Shown: one piece after another, positions 11,394 to 22,082 of the stretch
Numbering within the stretch: position 1 is the first letter of the stretch
How the letters are laid out: each line of letters begins with the position of its first letter
Assembly (NCBI RefSeq): GCF_028453695.1
Contig: NC_135774.1
Location: 12,648,001 to 12,712,000, forward strand
Reading direction: 5' to 3'
Length of the DNA: 64,000 bases
Origin: Augochlora pura
Taxonomy: Eukaryota; Arthropoda; Insecta; Hymenoptera; Halictidae
Made by a program: the position numbers and the translations under genes
Notes under the pieces: model-generated
What the model was told of the DNA's origin: nothing
The model's database searches: none
Seen by the model: the letters and a program-made list of their open reading frames with translations, nothing else

Positions 11394-12033
11394 TTAACCC
11401 TTTGCTCTCGAATGACGAGACTAAGGTAGCACTGGAGATTGCTACATGGTAATTCCTAATAATGTCTATATTTTAAAATTTGTTTATACTTGATGCATCG
11501 TTAGAAGTTTTTTGTGAGTTATACGGTTATTTTAATAATTTTTGTTCATTCGTATTTTGGTTTAGATTAAATATGCAGGTAGCATGAATGTGGTGGATTT
11601 AAAGTTAAAGTAGCATCGTATGCGAACAGATAATCGTAACCATTAATTTACAGAAAACAAAGAAGAAAATTAAGAAAAATATTTATTGATAAAATATGTC
11701 ATGAATGAGGTAATCATTTAATTATTTTAGCTTATACAGTTTCTCCAATCAGGTCAAATATGTCGGACCGTGAATTTTTCGAGTCTGAAGCTGAGATAGT
11801 ACCAAATGAAAGAGTTAATTACCGCAACCAGTAATTCACTGAATATAAAGTAGATAGGAAATTAGGAAAAATATTAATAAGTAAAAACGTAATACGAGCG
11901 ACCGCACTCACTTAATTATCTCTGCTTATATAATATGAAATCAATATAAATCAATAAACTATAAAATCAAATACGTTGGTTCCATACATTTTTTGATCTT
12001 CAAGCTGATATAGTACCAGAAGCAAAGGGTTAA
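11394..12033. mobile_element. Larger piggyBac-like element with internal repeats
   Basis: TTAACCCTTTGCT at 11394-11406 faces AGCAAAGGGTTAA ending at 12033, giving matched 13-bp ends over about 640 bp, longer than the roughly 240-bp relatives. Inside, a block beginning near 11635 (GTAACCATTAATTTACAGAA) recurs near 11820 (CCGCAACCAGTAATTCACTG). It recurs again immediately outside the right end near 12033 (CCGCAGCCATTAATTCACAG). A second internal near-terminus, GAAAGAGTTAATTACCGC, sits at about 11808. The layout suggests nested or tandem amplification of a smaller element. No transposase frame is present. Confidence 0.7.
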
Positions 12034-12602
12034 TTACCGCAGCCATTAATTCACAGAAAATAAAGAAAAGTATTTAACGTTATAAGTGATTACAGTCATT
12101 CAATCACAAGATAAAATTATCTAGACTCCACGAAATTTGTCAAGTGTGTTAGTTAAGATAACATCGAGTCAGCGGCGACCAGAAAATAAAGCAGAGCCAT
12201 TTCGGAATCCCAGAGAAGCGTCGTCGACCGGTAAGCCCGTCGAATAAGGGAGAGATTTAAGGAGTGATTGATTTCGAGTCACCGTGCTTCGAAAATAGGA
12301 TCGTGGATCATTAATCAACACCGTTCGCTAGGCGGTGTCAGCCTTTTTATCGGACATCCGACGGCACCCGTGGATGGCTTCGATCGCGGGGGGGTTGGAC
12401 CGGTGGGGGAGTTGTCTCGACTGGGAAAAACGGACGTCCTGGAAATACAGGCCACTGCAGAGCATGGCCATTTGGCTGTCTGACGTAGCACGAAAGTTAA
12501 CAGGAACGCCGGAGCATCGCCGGAATTGGCTGACCTCTCGGCCCTGTGGCTGCTGAACAACTTTGTTCGGTGTGTCCTCCCTCTGCGATTCTCCGCGTCA
12601 CC

Positions 12603-12603
<1 letters not shown>
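12034..12603. other. Third internal-repeat copy, then GC-rich DNA
   Basis: About 12034-12120 carries the third copy of the repeat found inside the 11394-12033 element (CCATTAATTCACAGAAAATAAAG). From about 12160 the sequence is GC-rich with short overlapping open frames on both strands and no recognisable protein. Confidence 0.45.

Positions 12604-12638
<35 letters not shown>
12604..12638. repeat. (CT)n microsatellite
   Basis: An uninterrupted TC dinucleotide run of about 35 bases. Serine- and leucine-repeat translations across it are artefacts of the microsatellite. Confidence 0.97.
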
Positions 12639-12640
<2 letters not shown>

Positions 12641-13879
12641 TTGCGCACCCACATTCCGGAACCCGGGGGATTATTACATTTCGTCTCGGGGGGTGTGGGA
12701 CCCCGCGTTCACGCTTACGTCAAACACTGGCCGTTGATATTAGGTCACTTCCACGATGCGTTTCCCAAAGCTACCCCGCATTTTACAAGCACCATAGAGG
12801 ATGGCTATTAAATCGCTGGCGTCCTACTAGATGAAATCGAATTCCGTGCGTCTGATATTGGGAGACTGTGGAAATTGTGCATTAATTGCAAGATGCAGAA
12901 GATGCAGGAAAAATGTTTCTCTTCTTTTATCATTTATTTGTTAGTTCGTTTGTTCACTCAATTATTCGTGTATTCGTTAATTCCTTCATTCTCTCAGTGG
13001 GTCACTTAATAGGTCAATGATTTCATCCCTTGATCCGCGCCCCTTTCACTTATTAGTTGGTAACAGTATATTCGCATTCTTGCATTTCTACAATATTTTT
13101 ACTATTTTATATTTCACAAGTGATTAAAAACCGTAATTTAACTGTTAATATAGCGACACGCAGTACCCATTTTACTTCTTTTACAAAGCAATAATTAGAG
13201 GCAATCAAGAAAGTCGTATTGGTAAAGGACGCAACCTAAGTCCTCTAGATTAAAAAATAAATGTAATAATACTTCAATTTTTCTATCATCAGAATACACT
13301 TCAGTGATGTTAACAATAATATCTTAGTTATAATTTATTACCTTATTAACTCCTTACCCTATTACAAAGTAATGAAGAGTTCATACATAACCTCCTAACT
13401 ACGAACGTTATTAATTTCTTCCAAATCGAAACAAAGTTCATTAAAAATACAAAATTAAATTATTATTTTAATTGAATTATTATTTTAGTATTATCAATTG
13501 TATAACGCTATTAATTATAGTTATTCCATTTGAAAAATTATTCAAACGAGAAATCGTCAATACAAGCATTCATCATCGTGCTCTAAAATATCAGCAAAAC
13601 TCCAACCTCTACATCAAATTTTCCAAAATTCGCATAAAACAATACGGAAATTTCCATGTCACTTTTACCATCCCCGAAGTGTCACATAACCTGTAAACGC
13701 GATAGAGAAATTTTCTCGTATCGAATTTCCCGCAGAGCCGTCTCGCTTCTTACATCGGTGTCAATAAAATTAGGTTGCATCGATTCGCCCGGCGCATAGA
13801 AAACGCCGGAGAGAATAGACGTAACGAAACTTCGTGCCGCGGAAGGCATTAAAAGAAAAGGGCAAAAGTTGTCCTCTCT
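12639..13879. other. Non-coding DNA, no gene seen
   Basis: GC-rich to about 12850, then AT-rich to about 13680, then mixed. A 74-codon open frame at 13472-13696 is AT-rich and low in complexity, and I do not support it as a gene. Confidence 0.5.
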
Positions 13880-13894
13880 CCCCCCCCCCCCCCC
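13880..13894. repeat. Poly-C run (15 bases)
   Basis: A homopolymer of 15 C follows CTCTCT. Runs this long are prone to length error in sequencing and assembly. Confidence 0.95.
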
Positions 13895-14294
13895 TCGTCT
13901 CGGTGACCCGATTCTTCATCCAGCGACCCGCTTCTCTCCCCGGTACTTTATGTTTTTTCGCGTGCCGAATTCTTTAGCATACAAATGGGGTTTTCGGGGC
14001 TGGGTCTCGGTCTCGGTTTAGGTAACCGGTCCGGGGGATACAACGCGTTAGAATTCCTAACGAAGTGGCGACATGCGACGCCGGTACAACCCTTCCCGGA
14101 GATTTGTAAACGAAACCGGGAGGAAACAGTAAATCCGTGCTGCCTAGATCTGACGATCGATGACCGCGGGACTACGCCCTGCTGAATATTCATGAACGGT
14201 ACTACGGTAATAGCGCCGATACCTGTATACGTGATCGCTGTTTATTTTCACGAAAACGTCGGACGCCGTGTCGTTTAACACGTTTATTTGTCCT
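13895..14294. other. GC-rich spacer
   Basis: GC-rich sequence with a hexamer-like run GGTCTCGGTCTCGG near 14005. Overlapping short open frames on both strands show no recognisable product. Confidence 0.5.
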
Positions 14295-14539
14295 TTAACC
14301 CATTGCCGTATTTTCACGAGCCTGGCTCGTCACGGAGATTTCTATTAATATCGTGTTAATTGTAAATGTCACTCCGTTCATTTATGCTGGAATAAAATAC
14401 TGTCCTATTGTCGTCAGTATTTAACCATTTAAGTAAACGTAGGCGAACGGAATAAATATTTTTCCTTTTAAGAAATTATTACAAAAGAAAAAGTTCTCAT
14501 TTCTGTAAGTATGAAGGAAATAGTACGGCAAAGAGTTTA
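14295..14539. mobile_element. piggyBac-like MITE, copy 3 (decayed ends)
   Basis: TTAACCCATTGCCGTA at 14295-14310 pairs with TACGGCAAAGAGTTTA at 14524-14539. The right TTAA has become TTTA and there are a few end mismatches, so it is older than the 5030-5267 copy. It carries a perfect subterminal palindrome, ACGAGCC-T-GGCTCGT (14316-14330), and shares a TGGAATAAAAT block with the copy at 10644-10889. It is about 245 bp with no coding capacity. Confidence 0.8.
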
Positions 14540-15300
14540 CGTAATCACGATTTTCTGACGGTCGAATATCGGCGATGGTGCTCCACATTTTATGCATGCG
14601 GTGAAAGAAGTAGATTATTTACAATTTACATTGCCTACTTTCGTCAAACTTTGTGGATTTTCCAATAATCCTCTCTATATTGATATTTTACGAATAAACT
14701 GCGGATTTTGTGCTGATACTACTTAAAAGAAAAATAGTAAAAAGATTTAAAGAATTCAAGAACGTACTTGTATTATTTCAGTACTTGTTAATACCATCGA
14801 GAAAATGCATATTAAATTAATGCAGACGATGTTTATCTTGCCTAGAAATCTGCATTTCTCAATTCTACATTTGCGAGTGATATTATGGTGGAAGACCATG
14901 TTTAATTCAAGAGCAATGCTGATTCGTAATTATGTAAATTATTAGCATTAATTCTGTTCTGTTGCGATAATTTGAATTGTTCCTTTTCCTGTCAGTAATA
15001 ATTGTTTCTCTTATCGATCTTATCTTATAATTATCGATCTCAAATAAAATTATCGTATAAACTTCACTCGATTTCAAAATTATTCAATCTAAAATCAAAA
15101 ATTTCGATATATCTCTCCATAACATCGCAAAATCGTTAAAAGCGTCTGCCTCTTAAAAATTAAATAAATGGATTAAAATCATTGCAGCGTAAATTACATT
15201 TTAAAATATTTTCAATCCCTTAAAATGTAATCTGCACATAGTAAAATATTTAAAAGATAAGTAAAATGAATTACAAATAGATTTACCTCTACACGACTTT
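14540..15300. other. AT-rich DNA with traces of a dispersed repeat
   Basis: AT-rich sequence that includes two degraded relatives of the dispersed TTCCATAAAAATCCGCAGTC motif. One is inverted, near 14697-14712 (AAACTGCGGATTTTGTGC); the other is direct, near 14823-14862 (TGCAGACGATGTTTATC, then AGAAATCTGCATTTC). No gene is seen. Confidence 0.45.
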
Positions 15301-16156
15301 AAACTCGATGAGTAAACAATACTCGTGTTAAAAAAAACAATAAAACTCCTCCTCTCTTGTAACTAAGGAAGCTGCGATTTACGCCACTATGATTCCGACC
15401 TACTGAAACAATCATCCACTTACGCGTCAAAAAAGTGCGACGACAAGAAAGACAGCCATCGCGGCGCTCCATTGTAGCGCTTTTTCTCCAGGGGCGCGAG
15501 GAATCAGCTTTGAACGGCGAGAAATCCTCGAGATTTCCCCGAGTTTTTTTTTCGCCGTGCACGGTCGTTTGTTTCGCGGTGCCGAAGAAAGCGGCGCTCC
15601 GGGTGCTTCCGGATTCACCCCTTTCCTGGCCGGAGGCGAGCAGCGGCAGAGCAAGCACGTGCCCAGAAAGAGACCCAAAGCTTCCTCCTCCCCCTCTCCT
15701 CGAGCCGTGGATATTAAGTATTCCACTCGCATTACCGCCCGTTGAACAGAAAGTTACACACGCCTCGTTATGCGGCCAGAAGCGGCACCGGCGGCGTTGT
15801 GCAAACTTAATTAGCAACTCGGCCAGCGCGCGGACATCGGGAAAAAGGAGACACGCTTCGGAGAAGCCGATGATTTATCTCGCGGCCTCCCCCCACTCTC
15901 TCCCCGCGAGCCCGGAATCTCGTCAGGTTTCGTTTCGTTTGCGTGTCGCCCCGTTGCCGCCCACCGCCGGACAAGAAACGAGACCCGCTATTCTAATTAC
16001 GCGCGCGTATACGCGATTCGCCCCCGAAATTTCAATGCGCCCGGCTCGTTTAAATTATCCCCGGCCGGTCCAGCGGCCCCGGGGACGGCGCGCGTAAATA
16101 GCACGCGCGCTTTTAATTGGAGAATCCTGGGTCCTCTGGACCGCGGAACCCATCAA
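15301..16156. other. GC-rich non-coding block
   Basis: CpG-dense sequence with long overlapping open frames on both strands: 220 codons at 15435-16097 on +, and 172 codons at 15299-15817 on -. Both share the same stop-poor DNA, neither resembles a known protein, and their residue content is proline-, arginine- and serine-rich. I regard them as by-products of composition. Confidence 0.5.
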
Positions 16157-16184
16157 CCCCTCCCCTCCCCTCCCCTCCCCCCCC
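16157..16184. repeat. (CCCCT)n tract, G-quadruplex-prone on minus strand
   Basis: Four C4T units are followed by a C8 run (28 bases). The minus strand therefore carries at least five runs of four or more G separated by single A. This matches the usual pattern for a very stable intramolecular G-quadruplex; whether it folds in vivo is unknown. Confidence 0.9.
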
Positions 16185-16287
16185 TACTCACTACGCTCGA
16201 TCCGCCACTCGTTAGTCACGATTAATCGTCCTGATTGCCGCGTACTCGCTGACGGCCGCCGGTTATTCGATCTCGACGTTTTCTGCA

Positions 16288-16480
16288 AGGTAATTAAATT
16301 ATTTCGGTTCCACCTTTCTGGCCGGCGCGTTTATCTGCTCTGAATAATCTCCGCCCTTCCGGCTTAATCTTCTCGGTCAATATTGTTCACCTTTTTATGG
16401 CGGCCGTTTCGAGGTGGTGATTTAGAAAGTATCTCTGACAGGATTTTTCGCTGTACTGATGAGCGCAATATTGACGAAAG
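16288..16480. repeat. Direct duplication, copy 1 (CpG-rich)
   Basis: The block begins AGGTAATTAAATTAT and contains TTCCACCTT (16309), a CTGCTCTGAATAATCT segment, CCGGCTTAATCTT and CTTTTTATGGCGGCCG (16391-16406). The same string of landmarks recurs in the same order 583-585 bases downstream in the copy at 16871-17060. No coding frame is shared, so this looks like a duplicated non-coding segment. Confidence 0.75.
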
Positions 16481-16604
16481 TAATTGTAATAAATGGTGAG
16501 CAATTATAAAAGATTGAGTTCAAATTGTATCAGCTCTAGATTAGTTTGTAACTGTGGTTAGTTTTTTAGTAATCACTATGAAAACAAGTGGCTAAAGAAG
16601 GTTG

Positions 16605-16815
16605 AAAGAGCAGAGTTCACTCTATAAAATGAGTGAAGAAATATTTTTCTATAATTTTTTTTACGAAGTTATAGCAATTTGAATTTTGATATTTGTTGAT
16701 GTTTTATTTTTATTTTTGATGCGCTTGGCACAAGTTCAATTTAAATGATTATAAAATGGTAAACAAGATAGTAGAACAATGTTTTTGCACTTGTTGGAGA
16801 AGCAGTATTTTATAC
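16605..16815. repeat. Diverged partial copy of the ~340-bp repeat
   Basis: Phrases CTATAAAATGAGTGAAG, TTTTTTTACGAAGTTATAGC, TTTGAATTTTGATATT and AATGATTATAAAATGG occur in the same order as in the better-preserved units at 17895-18330 and 23690-24440. It occupies the space between the two copies of the 16288/16871 duplication. Confidence 0.6.
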
Positions 16816-16870
16816 CATAGTTCGACACCATTGAGTCATCATGGGTTATTCCATGTCGATGTTTCCCAAG

Positions 16871-17060
16871 AGGTAATTAAGTTATGACTGCTTCCACCTT
16901 TGAGCAATTTGGGTTTTACCTGCTATAAATAATTTGTGTCCATCCAGCCTAATCTTTTTATTAGTTGCCTTTACCCTTTTTATGGCAGCCATGTTATATA
17001 GACATGTTTTTGCGGAAGAGTAAAAAGTACCTCTGAACATATTTTTCCAAGCATTAACAA
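16871..17060. repeat. Direct duplication, copy 2 (CpG-depleted)
   Basis: AGGTAATTAAGTTAT, TTCCACCTT (16892), CTGCTATAAATAATTT, CCAGCCTAATCTT and CTTTTTATGGCAGCC (16976-16990) parallel copy 1 at a constant offset. Several CpGs of copy 1 (CCGGC, GGCGGCCG) appear here as CpA or TpG (CCAGCC, GGCAGCCA). That is the signature of methyl-CpG decay, or of gain in the other copy; the direction is inferred. Confidence 0.75.
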
Positions 17061-17730
17061 ATAGAAAGATAACAAAACTAGAGGTGAGAATTGATGTGTA
17101 GTTAAAAATGCTTCAATTTAAATTATTTCAGGAAATTAGTGCTTTGATATTTCACCTCAATTTATTTTCTACACAATAATTCAATTAATTTAAATATTTT
17201 ACTTAATCATTTTAATATCATCTCCTTTCAAATAAATGAAAACGAATCATTACATTACATCAAGGAAGAATCGAGCGTTATTATTAATTATCCTTAGTAC
17301 TTGCTGTTTTCAATTACGAACGTCTGATCAACTTTTATCGAAGAACAACCCGGTGATCAATTAAAGGCCGAAGACCACACCTGCAGTCGCACTTCATCAA
17401 GCCCACGGAACTGTCAAAACATTCAGGAAGCAATCGTGTACGAGGATAACAAAACGCCATTACCCAGATTACAGATTTGATCGATACCGTACAGAAATAA
17501 TTGTGACACACCGGCGCATGTAGATCACGATTGGGAAGAGGCTCGATCAATCAATTGCCGCTAATGCCTCCCTGCCGTCTAAGTAGGCTCGTTCCTTTTT
17601 TGTTCGACGGTGTGTCCCTCCCCGTACGGTTCATTATGTCTCATTGATTTGTTCTCCGCTGTTAATGCCGTCGTGATGGGTAGGCGCTTACGCAACCGAG
17701 TGACCGTCGAAATTTTAAATAAGGCGGCTG
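17061..17730. other. Non-coding DNA, no gene seen
   Basis: AT-rich to about 17330, then GC-richer. Short open frames on both strands near 17335-17790 run into the adjacent purine tract and have no recognisable product. Confidence 0.5.
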
Positions 17731-17880
17731 GAGAAAGGGAGACGGAGAGAGAGAGAAAGAGAGAGAGAGAGAGAAGGAGGGAGATGGATTGAGGAAGATA
17801 AACAGAAAGATAGGAAAAGGAAGAGAAAAATACAGAGTGAGAAAGAGAGAGAGAGAGAGAGAAGAAGTAAAGAGAAATAT
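17731..17880. repeat. GA-rich polypurine tract
   Basis: About 150 bases almost purely A and G, with (GA)n cores near 17746-17774 and 17844-17862. It immediately precedes the repeat array at 17895-18330. A second, longer purine tract follows that array. Confidence 0.9.
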
Positions 17881-17894
17881 AATAGACGAGTTTT

Positions 17895-18330
17895 TACCTT
17901 TTAAAATGAGCTAAAAATAGTTCTTCGATTTTTTTTCTACAAATTTACAGCATATTAAAGGTCTCTGTTTTTCACGCAATGGCACACTTTCGATTCGAAT
18001 GACCATAAAATGGCACTAGAAAGTCGTAAGACAAAGTTTTTGGACTCGTTTGAAAGGGGAAACTATATTCTTTATAACTACTATAGTCTCTATTCCAGAA
18101 AAAATTTTTTGCAATTTTCACAGGTCTGCAAAATTGAAAATTTGTCAGTGACGAACATTGTTGAAAACTAATGACAGCTAACGAGAGAATAAATATTTTC
18201 TAAACTAACTAAAACGTCTTAAAAGTGGAGACTTCACAGTTCAAAACGAGCACAAGAACATAGTCGTGCAATTTTTTTCAACAAAGTTACAGCACTTTGA
18301 ATTTCGTTAAATTGCTCGATTCTACAACTG
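17895..18330. repeat. ~340-bp tandem repeat, array A (about 1.3 units)
   Basis: Two occurrences of the phrase (A)AAATTTACAGC/AAAGTTACAGC lie about 342 bases apart (near 17938 and 18280). CTCGTTTGAAAGGGG (18045-18059) occurs between them. Array B at 23690-24440 has the same order: AAAATGAGC, TTCTA plus a T-run, ACAAAGTTACA, TTGAATTT, AATGACCATAAAATGGC, CTCGTTTGAAAGGGG, then a GACGAACATTG-like phrase. There is no open frame. The array is sandwiched between two polypurine tracts. Confidence 0.8.
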
Positions 18331-18389
18331 GTATACAGGGTGGTAATATTCACGTTATTGGTTCACTGTTCAATAAAATGGTCACAAAA

Positions 18390-18930
18390 TGAGAGTAAAA
18401 AATAGAAGGAAGATGAAAGAGAAAGAAGAAAATAGGGAAACAAAGATAGCGAAATTGCATGGGCGAGAAATAGAAAAATATGCAGAAATGGAAATTGCGA
18501 TATTGATGAGGAGAAAAAGGGGCGCAGAGGAGAGAAAAATTGGAAAAGAGAGAGGAAGAGAAACAGAGAGTGACAGAGAAATATGGAAAGAAAGAAATGG
18601 AGTGGGAGAGAGAAATATAGAAAGAAAGAGAAACAAAGGGAGAAAGAGAAATATAGAGAAAAAGAAATGGAGAGAGAGAGAGAGGGAAATATAGAAAGAA
18701 ATAGAAACAGAGAGAGAAAGAGAAATATAGGCAGAAAGAAATGGGAGGAGAGAGAGAGAGAGAGAGAGAGAGACAAAGAGAGAAAGAAAAATATAGAAAG
18801 AAAAATAGTGAGATGGAAAAAGCAGAAAAATAAAGACAGAAAGAGAAAGAGTCATAGTGAGACCGAGGAAGCGAAAGAAGGAGAAAGAGAGCGAAAGAGA
18901 GAGGGAGAGAGAGAGGGAGAGGGGAACGGG
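18390..18930. repeat. 540-bp polypurine tract with higher-order repeat
   Basis: Nearly continuous A/G on the + strand. Besides (GA)n, it shows recurring phrases GAGAAATATAGA, AAAGAAATGG and GAGAAACA at intervals of roughly 35-75 bases, so part of it expanded as a longer unit. Open frames on both strands (Arg/Glu/Lys-rich on +, Ser/Leu/Phe-rich on -) are direct translations of the simple sequence and are not genes. Confidence 0.93.
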
Positions 18931-21925
18931 TCTCGATCTCTCGAGACCGGCGGCGGCTGTTGCACGTTTTCTTGTTACCTTGACTTCCGTTCGATCATCG
19001 TCGGACATCGTGCCCCGTCGGGCTCGTGTAAATACGTGGCTACGGCACTGGCTTTATGGCCTCCCATCGTAAAGATCTGCCGGCCGCAGCGGGCACGACG
19101 AGATGTAAACACGTTTCCCCGTTGATACCCAGCTTGTACGACACAGTGCCTACTGCCGGACGCATTTTGTTTCGCGTGCTAATGTAATTTGCCCCTCGCC
19201 GATATCATTTTTCCCGGGGCCCACGAGAGTTACACGATCTTTACGGGACGCTCGGGGGGGACCGGTTCAAGGGTGGCCCAATGGGGACCCGTGCAATCTC
19301 GTCGATCATCGTGTTTGCGTTCACGGGACACGCGATTATCTAAAACTCTCCGGGACTAAAAAACTACGACAGCGTATCACGGGATACCTCTATTTTATCT
19401 ACCCGGATCTATCGATCTTTCAACCCTTTTGTAATCTTCAGAGAAAACGACCTTAATGGCGTCGCTCTGGATTTTCTTTAATCATTTTTAACAGAATTCT
19501 TTTGGAAAAATTACTATTCTATTTTATTAATAGGATTTTTATTTCACCCCGAGGGATAAAATAAATTTTATTTATTTAACTTAACTTTTATTTATTTAAC
19601 TTTAACTTAACAATTTTTATCGGCAAGCTTTAGTAAAAATACTTAGTCAAATAAATAATACCAATTCTTTATTATCATCAGGATCTGTATTTTCAGGAAT
19701 CTGTCATTTATCATTTCAGGAATCATCAGGATCTAAAAGGGTCCATCGGGTCGATTATTTAACATTTTTATAGTCTACTGTCTAGACGTTAATAATTCTT
19801 TACTCTCTGGAAACATTAAAATAATTTACGCAGACGCTGTGAATTTTGTTCCCTTGCAAATTATGTCTGATTCGTATTCAAAATTTCTGATTCATGTTTG
19901 AGAATTAATTAAATCCTTCCGCAATCATTCTTCATTCGAACAGACGAAGTTTATAGCGCCGTCTTAAGATCAAAGGAACAATAAGTAAACTGCTACGACT
20001 AATGTGTACTACGCTTCCATTTTGACAGATTTGTATGCAATTAATGTTATTTATCTAACGACTCGGTCTCGATCATAGGAAACATTCCTCGAGCTGTTTA
20101 CTCAGCCATAATAATAATTAGACGGCTATAATGCGCCAGTAATTGGAGCGAAACGTGATACGTGGGAGATAGTAACAAACGGTCTGACAATTAGCTTCGA
20201 AAAATTATTTATAGAAAAATCCGTTCTCCAACGAACGGAACGCTGAAACTCGCGGACTGTATCCTATTATTAATATTAATATACCTCCTGTTCAACTTCT
20301 TTATTGCGACGTTGCTGTTCCCAGAATTAATTGCGAAAGTATTGAAAAGCTAAATATATACACGTGATTATGATTATACTATATTTCATACTTTCAATCA
20401 TTCATTTGTATTATTATATATTATAAAATATTTTTTACGGTGATATATTGAGAAAAATTTAAACTTTAGGATAAATTTAGAATTTTGGACCATTTAATTT
20501 TAGGAATGAGATAAATTTTGAGCAAATTTTCAGTTTTTTAGGGGATACAATTTTGGCTCTGATATATTATAAAAATACTTCTAAAGATTTAGGAGACATT
20601 TCTATTCGTAGCATTTTTTATATAAACATATCTTCAATTCCTCGTCTACAAAATCACATAAAATCGTCTCAGGATAAAATAAACGACGAATAATTCAATT
20701 CATTAAACATATAAATAAAGTAAAAATCACTAATAAATATGTAAGTGGTAATGAATAGGCTTCGAGCTACAAAATAGACATATAGAACTTTAAATATTAT
20801 GTATAATTAGAGTTCAGTAATTTATCTAAACAAATAAGAATTCAAAATGTCATCTCTCGCAGTGAGAAATATTTTAAAATAATTTCACCTAATTTAGACA
20901 TAGTGCGGTTATTTTCTATAAAATCTTCTTACCACGTGCTCCGAAAATTCCACGATTCTTTTCCAATTTTCGGTGGAACTGTTCGCGAGCCCCAGGATTA
21001 ATTGTCGACGAAGATCGCTTAGCATTAACGGATCGTTTCGACGATCGTGGCACAGCAGAAACGAGAGCAATCGGTTAAAAAGCAGAGAGGAGGCGCAGAT
21101 GCGGATAGCTGCGCTGCGTTTCGACACGGATTGTCGATCCCTGCCGCCCCTCTGTCCGGCCCTCGGAGCGCTCTTCGGGGTCCCGGCTGGTATTTTCTGT
21201 CAGTCGACGGCGGGCCGCGGGTCGAGCTGGTCGAGAAAACACGACGCTCGTGAAGCGAACTAGTCCGGCACGCGTGCTCCGCTCAATTCACGCGCGTATT
21301 TCGAAAACGAAACGTCAAACCGACGCACTCCTGTGCCCCGCCCTTCGCCAGGATTCGCGGACACTAATCGAGACGTCCAAAACGGATCGAACAACCTGCT
21401 GAGAACATCACGTTGAAATCTCCAGAAACATTTACAAATCGATACGAAAACGAAGGATAGATATCAAATCGTTGGAATCTCCATCTCCATTAGCCGTCGC
21501 TACAGAGGATGCGTGCGGCTCTATAAATTAATAAGGAAGTTCAACGGTGAATGAAAAACAGTGATTAATCAATCCTTTCTCAGGCTTCTGAATTTCAGAG
21601 CCGCGCAGCCGACGGTTAAGATCCGCGAAGTTCGCGCGTCAAGATAAGTCCGCGAAAGAAGAGCTGATTAAAAAAGTTGTGGCCGATTTGGGGCGCGACG
21701 GGGGCGCGGGGATTATTTATCGAAAAAGTTTCCCGCGGAGCCCGGTTTCGTCGGGAGCGAAACTTTTTTTCCGAGCGAGGATTACGAGATCGGTCGGATC
21801 GATTTTGTCCGATCGACTAGAGAAAGTCGATCGTGCGGCCGGCTGAAAAACGAGATCGCCGTGTTTTTTTAATACGAAACACCTGTGCGAGTTGCTGGGC
21901 GAGCCGGTGTCCAGGCTGGGTGCGA
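18931..21925. other. Upstream non-coding DNA, no gene seen
   Basis: GC-rich from about 18940 to 19380, AT-rich from about 19430 to 20930, then GC-rich again towards the candidate promoter. Small local repeats occur: a TTTTATTTATTTAACTT duplication at about 19565-19607, and ATCATCAGGATCT at about 19674 and 19726. No exon, RNA gene or transposon end was found. It would be the 5' flank of the candidate gene starting near 22083. Confidence 0.5.
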
Positions 21926-21934
21926 GGAAGAGAG

Positions 21935-21971
<37 letters not shown>
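21926..21971. repeat. (GA)n tract upstream of the candidate promoter
   Basis: GAAGAGAGAAAGAAAG leads into a pure (AG)15 run at 21941-21970. It ends about 79 bases before the TATAAAA box at 22049. In insects, GAGA repeats close to promoters can bind GAGA-type factors; that role is inferred from position only, since GA tracts are frequent in this window. Confidence 0.9.
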
Positions 21972-21973
<2 letters not shown>

Positions 21974-22048
21974 GTTCTCGGTGGGAAAACGGGGGTGGCT
22001 CTCGTCTTCGCGTAGATAAGGGCGTCCCGGGGGCTGTCAAGCCGCGCG

Positions 22049-22055
22049 TATAAAA
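22049..22055 (+). promoter_or_regulatory. Candidate TATA box of the only candidate gene
   Basis: TATAAAA lies in an otherwise GC-rich block. About 34 bases further on is GCCAGTG (CAGT at 22082-22085), a reasonable match to the arthropod initiator core, so transcription would start near 22083. The spacing is slightly longer than the usual 30-32. Together with the (GA)n tract upstream and an ATG plus perfect splice donor downstream, this is the best promoter candidate in the window. Confidence 0.5.
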
Positions 22056-22082
22056 TCGACGATAGCGAAGTCGACAGCCGCC

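Noticed and set aside
15435..16097. 220-codon + strand frame
   Set aside because: The DNA is GC-rich and stop-poor, with an overlapping 172-codon minus frame. There is no recognisable domain, and the composition is typical of non-coding CpG-rich sequence.
18333..18352. TACAGGGTGG, resembling the mariner-like MITE end at 39126
   Set aside because: Only about 9 bases match, and no facing CACCCTGTA occurs nearby.
18382..19125. Long open frames (over 180-200 codons on both strands) across 18.4-19.1 kb
   Set aside because: They translate a (GA)n purine tract: Arg/Glu/Lys-rich on one strand and Ser/Leu/Phe-rich on the other, with no unique sequence or splice signals.
19422..19745. CAACCCTTTTG at 19423 facing AAAAGGGTCC at 19737 as a possible MITE
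   Set aside because: The ends match poorly and no TTAA or TA duplication flanks them.
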